From: Bacteroidota bacterium
GTDB lineage: Bacteria; Bacteroidota; Bacteroidia; Chitinophagales; Chitinophagaceae
DNA length: 64,000 bases
Direction: 5' to 3'
NCBI GenBank assembly: GCA_018266775.1
Contig: JAFDZS010000015.1
Span: 186,001-250,000 of the forward strand
Of this stretch, positions 46,251 to 54,156 are shown in pieces; the stretch's first letter is position 1, and the number at the start of each line of letters is the position of its first letter. The translations under genes were made by a program, and so were the position numbers. Below the pieces are notes generated by a model. The model was not told the DNA's origin. It saw only the letters and a list, made by a program, of their open reading frames with translations, and made no database searches.

Positions 46251-46505
46251 GGGATAAAGGTGTAATATACCTAATTGGCGACGCTGCCATTATATGGTGC
46301 CTTTGATAAATGAACATTGAGCATTGAATATTGATCATTGCATTTCCTGTCTTGTTTAACACTACACCACGCAGGCAGCGGCCATCACATTCCAATAGTA
46401 ATATCTTCCATCTTTTCAGTAAATCCCTACCTTGTTCCCGTATAAAATCAGGAGTAATTTGAGCCAGCTATCAGTGAGATAGTACCAATTAAGCGCTACG
46501 GAATA
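46251..46505. other. 255-base gap with a heptamer block
   Basis: No gene is seen. Bases 46307-46336 contain 7-nt units ending ATTGA (ACATTGA, GCATTGA, ATATTGA, TCATTGC). The remainder is unstructured and should hold the promoter of the run starting at 46506, but no clear TAnnTTTG box at the right spacing was found. Confidence 0.5.
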
Positions 46506-49004
46506 ATGAAACGATTGCCATTCACCCTGCTGGTGTTGCTGTTATGTATCAGCCCTTCTTTATGGGCAGTGGATATTTACGTTTCTCCCCATGGCTCTGA
46601 TGCAAATGAAGGCAGCGTCAATCAACCATTAGCTACAATTTCTGCCGCTTTACGTAAAGCAAGAACGATGCGGCGTTTGAATAACATTGATCTTTCCGGA
46701 GGTATTCATATCATTTTACAAAACGGGTTGTATGTTTTACAGCAAACTATTGTGATCCGTCCGGAAGATGCAGGTTCCGCTTTAAGTCCAACTTTTATTG
46801 AAGCCGCACCGGGGGCACACCCCGTGATCAGCGGTGGTATTAAAATTTCCCAATGGAAAAAATTAGAAACTAAGGTGCAGGGTTTATCGCCGGCAGCTAA
46901 CGGACATGTATACATGTCTGATTGGCCGGGCACAATTCCGCCTGTAAGGGAATTGTGGGTGAATGGTGAAAAAGCCGTCTGTGCAAAAAGCAGCAACGGC
47001 GATAGCATGCAGCGCATACTCAATTGGGATAAAGCAACAGCCAGCTGCTGGATTCCCACGCCGCAATTTGCAGCACTGCAACAGCAGCAAAAAATGGAAA
47101 TGTTCATTCACCAGTGGTGGGCCATTGCCATACTGCGCATTAAACAAATGGTGGTACATGGCGACAGTACTCAATTATTTTTTAAGGAACCGGAAAGTAC
47201 GATACAAAACGAGCATCCCTGGCCGGCACCCTGGCTGAGTAAAGAAACGGGCAACTCTGCTTTTTATCTTACCAATGCATTACCGTTTTTAGATGAGCCG
47301 GGTGAATGGTATATAGATGAAACGGCGCATAAAATATATTACTGGCCAGGAAAGGGGGAAGACATGGTTACTGCAACAGTAACAGCACCGGTTTTAGAAA
47401 CATTGATTGAAGTGAAAGGAACAGCCGACCACCCGGTGCATCATCTTTTTGTCAGCGGCATTGAATTTAGTTATACAGGTTGGCTGCGTCCATCACAAAA
47501 AGGGCACGTACCACACCAGGCAGGAATGTATATGACGGAAGCGTATACACTAAATCCGCCCGGAACGCCATTGAAAAAAACACTGGATAACCAGGCATGG
47601 GTTGGGCGCCCGGCAGCTGCAGTATTGTTGAATTATGCAGATAATACGGCTTTTTTAAATTGCCGTTTTACACACCTGGCATCAACGGCATTAGATGCAG
47701 CCAAAGGAACGCATTATACGGTGATCAAAGGGAACGTGTTTTCAGATATTGGGGGAACGGCAATTTTAGCTGGCCCGTATTCAGATGCTGCAACAGAAAT
47801 TCATTTGCCCTATCAGCCCAAAGATGAAAGGGAAGTATGCGACAGCCTTATCATCAGCAATAATTTTATTACCAATGCCACCAACGAAGACTGGAGTTGT
47901 GTGGGTATTGGTTTGGGATACACCCGCAACAGTTTAGTTACGCATAATGAAGTGGAAAATGTTTCTTACACCGGCATCAGCATGGGCTGGGGCTGGAATG
48001 ATGTTGTGGGGGCAATGCACAACAACCGTATTCTTGCCAACTATATTCATCATTATGGCAAACATAATTATGATTGCAGTGGTATTTACACTTTAAGCGC
48101 ACAGCCTGGCAGTGAGATTGCTTATAATGTGGTGGACAGTATTTATAAAGCGCCCTATGCACACTTGCTTTCGCATTGGTTTTATCTGTATGCAGATGAA
48201 GGCTCGTCTGGTTTTAGGGTGCATGATAACTGGACACCGAGTGAAAAATATTTGCAGAATGCCAATGGCCCAAACAATGTGTGGGCAAACAATGGTGCAG
48301 CTGTAAACAGAACCATAAAAGATGCAGCGGGATTGGAACAGGGGTTCGATCAATTATCATTGCAAAGAACTTCACCATACATTCATCAGCCCATTAATTA
48401 CGAACATGCTGAAGTGATAGAATTGGTTGCATCACAAACAGCAACGGTAAACATTACCGAATTGAAAGCATTGTTGGTTGAACAACAAATGGATTCTGGC
48501 GCCGTATACCAATGGCAAAACCATTACGTGATTTTTGATACAGTAAAAGATGTGCTGGTGCTGAAAGGGAAATTGAAAAAAGCGTTTCCCGGTGTACAGG
48601 TAAAATGGTACCCGGATTTATTCTATCATTTCAGCAGGAAATATTGCAGCGATACTGTAACTGCCAGGGAATGGGATCACGTAATCCTCACATGCAATTT
48701 GGTGGCTGATGAAAAAAAGCAAAAAGAGTATTTGCAATATCACGCTACACAATTTCAGCAATGGCCGGAAATTTCGAAAGGTTTCTGTAATGCGGATTTT
48801 CAGCAACTGCTGATTTTTAAAAATGGAAGACAGCTGATCCTGGTGATCAGTATTCCAAAAGGGGAAACGCTGGATCATCTTAATCCCAAAACAACAGAAA
48901 ATAATCCAAGGGTTAATGACTGGAATAAATTGATGGGCCAGTACCAGGAAGGCATTGAAGGAACAAAGAAGGGGGAAGTGTGGGTGTTGCTGAAGAAAGT
49001 GTGA
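46506..49004 (+). CDS. Secreted right-handed beta-helix hydrolase (GH141-like) fused to L-rhamnose-mutarotase-like domain
   Basis: The 832-residue protein has a signal peptide ending LWA; it is the only signal-peptidase-I substrate here without glutamine at +1. Residues about 25-640 are a parallel beta-helix starting DIYVSPHGSDANEGSVNQPLATI, with helix rungs such as NCRFTHLASTALDAAKG and NNRILANYIHHYGKHNYDCSGIYTL. This is like GH141, whose founding member acts on RG-II. Residues about 655-832 resemble L-rhamnose mutarotase (RhaM/DUF718), seen as two related halves: QWQNHYVIFDTVKDVLVLKGKL, then YLQYHATQFQQWPEISKGFC with LIFKNGRQLILVISIPKG. A mutarotase domain on a secreted glycosidase suggests direct processing of released rhamnose- or fucose-type sugars. 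Confidence 0.72.
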   Translation: MKRLPFTLLVLLLCISPSLWAVDIYVSPHGSDANEGSVNQPLATISAALRKARTMRRLNNIDLSGGIHIILQNGLYVLQQTIVIRPEDAGSALSPTFIEAAPGAHPVISGGIKISQWKKLETKVQGLSPAANGHVYMSDWPGTIPPVRELWVNGEKAVCAKSSNGDSMQRILNWDKATASCWIPTPQFAALQQQQKMEMFIHQWWAIAILRIKQMVVHGDSTQLFFKEPESTIQNEHPWPAPWLSKETGNSAFYLTNALPFLDEPGEWYIDETAHKIYYWPGKGEDMVTATVTAPVLETLIEVKGTADHPVHHLFVSGIEFSYTGWLRPSQKGHVPHQAGMYMTEAYTLNPPGTPLKKTLDNQAWVGRPAAAVLLNYADNTAFLNCRFTHLASTALDAAKGTHYTVIKGNVFSDIGGTAILAGPYSDAATEIHLPYQPKDEREVCDSLIISNNFITNATNEDWSCVGIGLGYTRNSLVTHNEVENVSYTGISMGWGWNDVVGAMHNNRILANYIHHYGKHNYDCSGIYTLSAQPGSEIAYNVVDSIYKAPYAHLLSHWFYLYADEGSSGFRVHDNWTPSEKYLQNANGPNNVWANNGAAVNRTIKDAAGLEQGFDQLSLQRTSPYIHQPINYEHAEVIELVASQTATVNITELKALLVEQQMDSGAVYQWQNHYVIFDTVKDVLVLKGKLKKAFPGVQVKWYPDLFYHFSRKYCSDTVTAREWDHVILTCNLVADEKKQKEYLQYHATQFQQWPEISKGFCNADFQQLLIFKNGRQLILVISIPKGETLDHLNPKTTENNPRVNDWNKLMGQYQEGIEGTKKGEVWVLLKKV

Positions 49005-49190
49005 AGGGAGGAAGTATATAAGTAGAAAAGTAAATAAAGTATATAAAGTAAATAGGGTAAGGTGAGGCAGAAGATTTTGCTTTTGAACTGGATCTTATTG
49101 TATTGAAGAACGTGTACTGGTAAACCAGCAAACTCATTAACTAATAAACCAATAAACTAATTAACGATTAAACCAATTAATGAATCAACC
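49005..49190. repeat. AT-rich degenerate repeat gap
   Basis: The 186-base gap has two low-complexity parts. One is AGTATATAAGTAGAAAAGTA-type repeats at 49011-49060. The other is ACTAATAAACCAATAAACTA-type repeats at about 49130-49187, ending just before ATG 49191. The second type recurs in opposite orientation at 56177-56233. Unit length looks close to 7 nt but is degenerate. Confidence 0.5.
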
Positions 49191-50258
49191 ATGCTTAACA
49201 TCGGAATACTAGGATTAGGCGAGGGACGCAGTACCATATCAGCAGCATTACAGAGTAAGAAAGTGCACCTGAAAATGATTTGCGATGCCAATAAAGATTT
49301 GTGTGTGCAGCGTGCCGATGAATTTAAAATGTATGAATACACTACCAGTTATAAGGAAATGCTGGAAGATGCATCCATTGACATCATTGCCATTTACACG
49401 CCTGATCATTTACATGCAGATCATATTAAGATGGCACTGCAGCATGGAAAGCACGTCATCTGCACCAAACCATTTATTGACGATCTTGGCCGTGCTAAAG
49501 AATTAATAACGCTGCAGCAACAAACAGGTAAAAAAGTTTTTGTAGGGCAAAGCTCCCGTTTTTTTGAACCCTATAAACGCCAGCGCAAAGATTATGAAGC
49601 AGGGATGATTGGCGGGTTAATCACCATAGAAAGTCATTACAATGCTGACCACCGGTGGTTTTTAGAAAAAAAATGGGCGCTTGAAAAATCTTTCAAATGG
49701 TTATATGGCGGTTTAAGCCACCCCGTGGATTTCATCCGTTATTATTTGCCTGACATCGAAGAAGTGATGGGATATGGAATGATCAGTGCCAATGGTAAAG
49801 CAGCAGGATTGAAAAATGAAGACACGATGCATTTTATTTTTAAATCAACCGATGGACGTATTGCAAGAGTGAGCGGAAGTTATACCGGCCCAACACAACC
49901 GGTGCAACGTGATAGTGGAATGACCTGTATTTTACGAGGCACATTGGGTGCAAGCCAGGCCGATTATCACGAACTGCGTTATGCCATTACAGATACAACA
50001 GGGGAAGAACGCATTATTACCTGGGGCGATGCCACATTAAAACATTATTTCCGTTTTGAAGGGCAGAGCCATCATGCAGGAGAATATCAAAATTATATAG
50101 AGTATTTCGTGGATTCAATAGAACAAAATTTTACCGCTTACCCTGATTTAAAAGAAGGCATTGGAACAGTGGCTTTATTGCAGGCAATGGACAGAAGTTT
50201 GCAAACAGGAGTGCCGGTGAAAGTGAAAGAAGTTTTACGGGAGTTTGGGCTGGAGTAG
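49191..50258 (+). CDS. Gfo/Idh/MocA-family NAD(P)-dependent oxidoreductase
   Basis: The 355-residue cytoplasmic dehydrogenase has an N-terminal Rossmann loop ILGLGEGRS, the family lysine K93 in CTKPF (EKP in most members) and catalytic H177/D180 in GLSHPVDFIRYY. These enzymes oxidise sugars or cyclitols. D-apiose dehydrogenase of the apionate route is a Gfo/Idh/MocA enzyme, so this gene is a candidate for the first oxidation step after GH140. That is inferred from context, since the family is very broad. It is followed by a symporter gene. Confidence 0.85.
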   Translation: MLNIGILGLGEGRSTISAALQSKKVHLKMICDANKDLCVQRADEFKMYEYTTSYKEMLEDASIDIIAIYTPDHLHADHIKMALQHGKHVICTKPFIDDLGRAKELITLQQQTGKKVFVGQSSRFFEPYKRQRKDYEAGMIGGLITIESHYNADHRWFLEKKWALEKSFKWLYGGLSHPVDFIRYYLPDIEEVMGYGMISANGKAAGLKNEDTMHFIFKSTDGRIARVSGSYTGPTQPVQRDSGMTCILRGTLGASQADYHELRYAITDTTGEERIITWGDATLKHYFRFEGQSHHAGEYQNYIEYFVDSIEQNFTAYPDLKEGIGTVALLQAMDRSLQTGVPVKVKEVLREFGLE

Positions 50259-50312
50259 ACATCGGACGACAGACAACAGATGCAAGACAACAGACAACGG
50301 ACTATTCACCAT

Positions 50313-50334
50313 TGACCATTCACCATTCACAATG
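50313..50334. repeat. ACCATTS heptamers leading into the start codon of the third symporter
   Basis: ACCATTG-ACCATTC-ACCATTC-ACAATG runs directly into ATG 50332. The start codon is the last, altered unit of the array. Upstream, 50264-50310 is a degenerate GACAACAGA-type repeat. Confidence 0.65.
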
Positions 50335-51909
50335 AACACCATTTACAATAAACTCACCACACTCGACTTCAGCATTGTAGCGCTGTATTTAATAGCATTG
50401 CTGGTGATAGGCTATGTGGCCAGCTTCAGGAATAAAAAGAAGGAGGAAACATTATTCATGGCAGGCAATTCACTGAACTGGTATAATATCGGTTTCAATA
50501 TGTGGGGCACGAATGTGGGGCCATCATCATTACTGGCATTTGCAAGCATCGGTTATGCAACGGGCATTGTAGCAGGTAATTTTGAGTGGTATGCATTTTT
50601 GTTTTTGTTGCTGCTGGCAATGGTATTTGCACCACGTTATATTGCGGCCAAAGTAAGTACGATGCCGGAGTATATGGGTAAACGTTATGGAGACAGTACG
50701 CAAAACATTTTAGCATGGTATGCACTGGTGAAAATATTGGTAAGCTGGTTATCGCTCGGCCTGTTCAGCGGCGGTATTTTAGTAAGGCAGATATTGGGTA
50801 TACCCATGTGGCAAAGCGCAACTGTACTGGTATTGTTTGCAGGCATCTTCACTTTTGCGGGAGGGTTGAAAGCAATTGCCAAAGTAAATGTATTCCAGAT
50901 GATCTTACTCATTATCGTATCACTCACATTATCTTATTTGGGATTGAAAAAGATTGGCGGCTTCGGTGCACTGGCAGCAAACACACCATCGCATTTCTGG
51001 AATTTGATCAAACCCGCAAACGATGGTTCTTATCCCTGGCCGGCCATGTTGCTGGGCTACCCGGTTGCTGCAGTGGCATTCTTCTGTACCGACCAGTCGA
51101 TGGTGCAAAGTGTGCTGGGCGCAAAAAATTTACAACAGGGGCAACTGGGGGTAAATTTTATCGGCTGGTTAAAAGTGCTGGCACTGCCGCTTTTTATTCT
51201 GCCGGGTATTCTGTGTTATATTTTATTTCCGCATTTAGAAAAGTCAGACCTGGCATACATGACCATGGTGACCAACCTTTTCCCCAGCGGGATGAATGGC
51301 CTGGTGATTTGTGTACTCATTGCGGTTTTGGTGGGTACCATCGGTTCTTCACTCAATGCACTAAGTACAGTGTTCACCAATGATATTTATGTAAAGAAGA
51401 TGAACCCTGAAGCTACTGTAGCACAGCAAATCCGGATGGGGCGTATAACCGTAACAGTGGGGTGTTTATTTGCTGTGGGCATGGCTGTCGCTATTGACAA
51501 TATAAAAGGACAAAACCTGTTTAATATATTCCAGGCAGTATTGGGCTTTTTGGCGCCATCATTATCAGTTGTATTTTTATTAAGTGTATTTTGGAAACGT
51601 ACCACTCAAACAGCGGTGAATGCCATTTTATCCTGGGGTTCATTATTCAGTTTGTCAGTGGGCGTGTTGTACCTTTGGGTTTTTCCGGCAGACCAGTATA
51701 AAGCCTGGCCACATTTCCTGTTATTGTCTTTTTACATTTTTGCAGTTCTTTTTATTGCAGCGGTATGTATTTCATTGCTGGATAAAAATCCAAAGACTTA
51801 TTTAACACCAGTAAATTCCTTACCTGCTACCAGTAAAAAAGTGAAATGGTTGTTTGCGGCGTTGGGCGTAGTAATTGTAACCTTATATATAATTTTTAAC
51901 GGGCATTAA
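50332..51909 (+). CDS. Sodium:solute symporter (SSS family), third copy
   Basis: The 525-residue symporter belongs to a different SSS branch from the other two. It has LFMAGNSLNWYNIGFNMWGTNVGPSSLLAFASIGYATGI, AGGLKAIAKVNVFQMILLI, FFCTDQSMVQSVLGAKNLQQGQLGVNFIGWLKVLALP and IAVLVGTIGSSLNALSTVFTND. This branch is close to sodium/glucose- and sodium/galactose-type carriers. The start at 50332 is chosen because upstream codons are heptamer repeat. It sits between the Gfo/Idh/MocA gene and the rhamnosidase-like gene and may import a neutral monosaccharide such as apiose or rhamnose. Confidence 0.88.
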   Translation: MNTIYNKLTTLDFSIVALYLIALLVIGYVASFRNKKKEETLFMAGNSLNWYNIGFNMWGTNVGPSSLLAFASIGYATGIVAGNFEWYAFLFLLLLAMVFAPRYIAAKVSTMPEYMGKRYGDSTQNILAWYALVKILVSWLSLGLFSGGILVRQILGIPMWQSATVLVLFAGIFTFAGGLKAIAKVNVFQMILLIIVSLTLSYLGLKKIGGFGALAANTPSHFWNLIKPANDGSYPWPAMLLGYPVAAVAFFCTDQSMVQSVLGAKNLQQGQLGVNFIGWLKVLALPLFILPGILCYILFPHLEKSDLAYMTMVTNLFPSGMNGLVICVLIAVLVGTIGSSLNALSTVFTNDIYVKKMNPEATVAQQIRMGRITVTVGCLFAVGMAVAIDNIKGQNLFNIFQAVLGFLAPSLSVVFLLSVFWKRTTQTAVNAILSWGSLFSLSVGVLYLWVFPADQYKAWPHFLLLSFYIFAVLFIAAVCISLLDKNPKTYLTPVNSLPATSKKVKWLFAALGVVIVTLYIIFNGH

Positions 51910-51918
51910 AGTTGAATA

Positions 51919-54105
51919 ATGAATTACTGTGTACAAAAAATGAATCGAATAATTAAAGTGTTGCTCTTTTGTATGCTTGTAACATGGAGTGCAGGCACGT
52001 ATGCGCAAACATGGATATGGTATCCTGGCGATTTCGAAATCAACCTGGCCAATAAAATGCAGAACCGCCGCACCGACCGCAATACATTCTTTCCGCCGTT
52101 CTGGAAAATGGATACGCATTATGTGCTGGTGGATTTTCATAAGGATGTGGAATTAAAAGAACCAGAAACCATCACCGTATACGCAGAGGGAATGTATAAC
52201 CTGAAGCTGGATGGCGCTGCTGTTGAAACCGGCGTGAATCAATTGTCCGTACCAGCAGGCAAACACCGCATCAATATGAAAGTGTGGAATCAATCTGCAC
52301 CGCCAGCCATTTTTGTAAAAGGAATAACTATTGTAAGCGATACATCATGGCTGGTAACCTTTGAAGATAAAGAATGGATTGATGAAACGGGTAAGACCTC
52401 AGACATCTCTGCCACCAAATGGATGAATGCAGGAAGCTGGAATTTGAACGACCCTTCCATAATGCCTTCACAATTTCATTTACCCACACGTCCTTTATCT
52501 GCAGCAACAACAACTAAAACCGGGAATACTTTCCTTGTGGATTTTGGAAAAGAAACTTTTGGATTTGTGCGGCTGCATGGCATAAAAGGTAAGGGGCATA
52601 TCAGTTTATATTATGGGGAATCTAAAGAAGAAGCTTTATCAACTGATGATGCAATGACATTAGACCGGCTGCATTTTACCAATCAAGTGCAAGCGGATTC
52701 CACGATGCCATTATCAAAAGCATTCCGCTATGTAAATATTGTTTGCGATAACAGCATCAGCATCGATTCTGCCAGTATGTTATATGAATATGCGCCGGTA
52801 CCGCAAAGAGGCAATTTTACTTGTTCTGATGACAGGATCAATAAAATTTACGAGGTATCTGAATATACACTTGAGCTTAACACGCGGGAGTTTTTCATTG
52901 ATGGTATTAAACGGGACCGTTGGGTGTGGAGCGGCGATGCTTATCAAAGCTACCTGATGAATTATTATTCTGCATTTGACAATGCAACAGTGACCAGGAC
53001 GATGATGGCGTTGCGGGGAAAAGATCCTGTAACCAGCCACATCAACACGATTGTGGATTATACCTTTTACTGGTTCATCAGCATTTATGAATATTATTTG
53101 TATACCGGCGACAGTGCATTCATTAAACAAATGTATCCACGCATGCAAAGCATGATGGAGTTTTGTTTAAGCAGGCGAAACAGGGATGGATTGATAGAAG
53201 GTTTGGCAGGTGACTGGACTTTTATTGACTGGGCAGCAGGCCTGAGTAAAAAAGGCGAGATCAGTTTTGAACAAATATTATTTGCCCGCAGCCTCGAAGC
53301 GATGTCTGTATGTGCAACTATTGCAGAAGATAAAAGCTATATCAACATCTATAAAAATTTAGCGGAAAATATTAAAGAGAAAGTTTCAGAATATTATTGG
53401 AGTAACCAGAAACAGGCATTGGTGCACAGCCGTATCAACGGGACATCCACCACCAATGTAACCCGCTACGCCAATATGTTTGCCATCTTTTTTAATTACC
53501 TGAACGATGGGCAGAAGCAGGCTGTAAAACGTAATGTATTAATGAACGATTCAGTGCCAAAAATAACGACACCGTATATGCGCTTTTATGAGCTGGAATC
53601 GTTGTGCGCCCTGGGTGAGCAAAAATATGTACTGGAGCAGATGAAGGCATACTGGGGCGGCATGCTGGACCTGGGGGCAACATCATTCTGGGAAGAATAC
53701 AATCCCGGAAAGAAAGGTGCAGAACATTATGCGATGTACGGAAGAAAGTTTGGAAAAAGTTTATGTCATGCATGGGGTGCAAGTCCTATTTATTTATTGG
53801 GAAAATATTATCTCGGTGTGCAGCCAACCACTGCCGGCTACGCCACTTATACCATACAACCGCAACTGGGCGGACTGCAATGGATGCAGGGTAAAGTGCC
53901 CACACCCAATGACGATATAGAAATCTATTGCAGCACCAAACAAATAAAAATTAAAGGTGCTGCCGGTACAGGAACACTCAGGATTAAGAGCAAAATAAAA
54001 CCAACAGGAAAAAATTGTATCGTAAATACATCTGGCAATGATTGGTATGAAGTCGCCATCAAACCAGGTACAGAATATATTGTAGATTATAAAGCATTTG
54101 AGTAG
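51919..54105 (+). CDS. Secreted GH78-like alpha-L-rhamnosidase
   Basis: The 728-residue protein has a signal peptide ending TYAQ; ATG 51940 is an equally good start. It is shorter than the GH78 at 25965 and lacks its N-terminal fibronectin-like part. LVDFGKETFGFVRLHGIKGKGHISLYYGES is the beta-sandwich landmark. The (alpha/alpha)6 barrel holds FIDGIKRDRWVWSGDAYQSY (D333) and GATSFWEEYNP (E592, E593) in place of the usual CPQRNER and WELWNG motifs. A C-terminal sandwich follows. It is clearly in the rhamnosidase superfamily, but the altered first motif suggests a modified target. Confidence 0.82.
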   Translation: MNYCVQKMNRIIKVLLFCMLVTWSAGTYAQTWIWYPGDFEINLANKMQNRRTDRNTFFPPFWKMDTHYVLVDFHKDVELKEPETITVYAEGMYNLKLDGAAVETGVNQLSVPAGKHRINMKVWNQSAPPAIFVKGITIVSDTSWLVTFEDKEWIDETGKTSDISATKWMNAGSWNLNDPSIMPSQFHLPTRPLSAATTTKTGNTFLVDFGKETFGFVRLHGIKGKGHISLYYGESKEEALSTDDAMTLDRLHFTNQVQADSTMPLSKAFRYVNIVCDNSISIDSASMLYEYAPVPQRGNFTCSDDRINKIYEVSEYTLELNTREFFIDGIKRDRWVWSGDAYQSYLMNYYSAFDNATVTRTMMALRGKDPVTSHINTIVDYTFYWFISIYEYYLYTGDSAFIKQMYPRMQSMMEFCLSRRNRDGLIEGLAGDWTFIDWAAGLSKKGEISFEQILFARSLEAMSVCATIAEDKSYINIYKNLAENIKEKVSEYYWSNQKQALVHSRINGTSTTNVTRYANMFAIFFNYLNDGQKQAVKRNVLMNDSVPKITTPYMRFYELESLCALGEQKYVLEQMKAYWGGMLDLGATSFWEEYNPGKKGAEHYAMYGRKFGKSLCHAWGASPIYLLGKYYLGVQPTTAGYATYTIQPQLGGLQWMQGKVPTPNDDIEIYCSTKQIKIKGAAGTGTLRIKSKIKPTGKNCIVNTSGNDWYEVAIKPGTEYIVDYKAFE

Positions 54106-54123
54106 CTCTGGCCTTCTGAATTG

Positions 54124-54156
54124 CCCTGGCCTTCAGGCCAGGGAGAAAAAATAAAA
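54124..54156 (+). promoter_or_regulatory. Hairpin plus A-rich leader before the GH127 gene
   Basis: CCCTGGCCTTCAGGCCAGGG (54124-54143) is a perfect 9-bp stem with a 2-nt loop, followed by GAGAAAAAATAAAA and ATG 54157. A partial copy, CTGGCCTTCTGAATT, lies just upstream at 54109-54123. The layout is the same as at 34347-34381. Confidence 0.6.

Noticed and set aside
50245..50331. An earlier start for the third symporter overlapping the Gfo/Idh/MocA gene
   Set aside because: The extra codons are degenerate repeat; the first membrane segment needs only the start at 50332.
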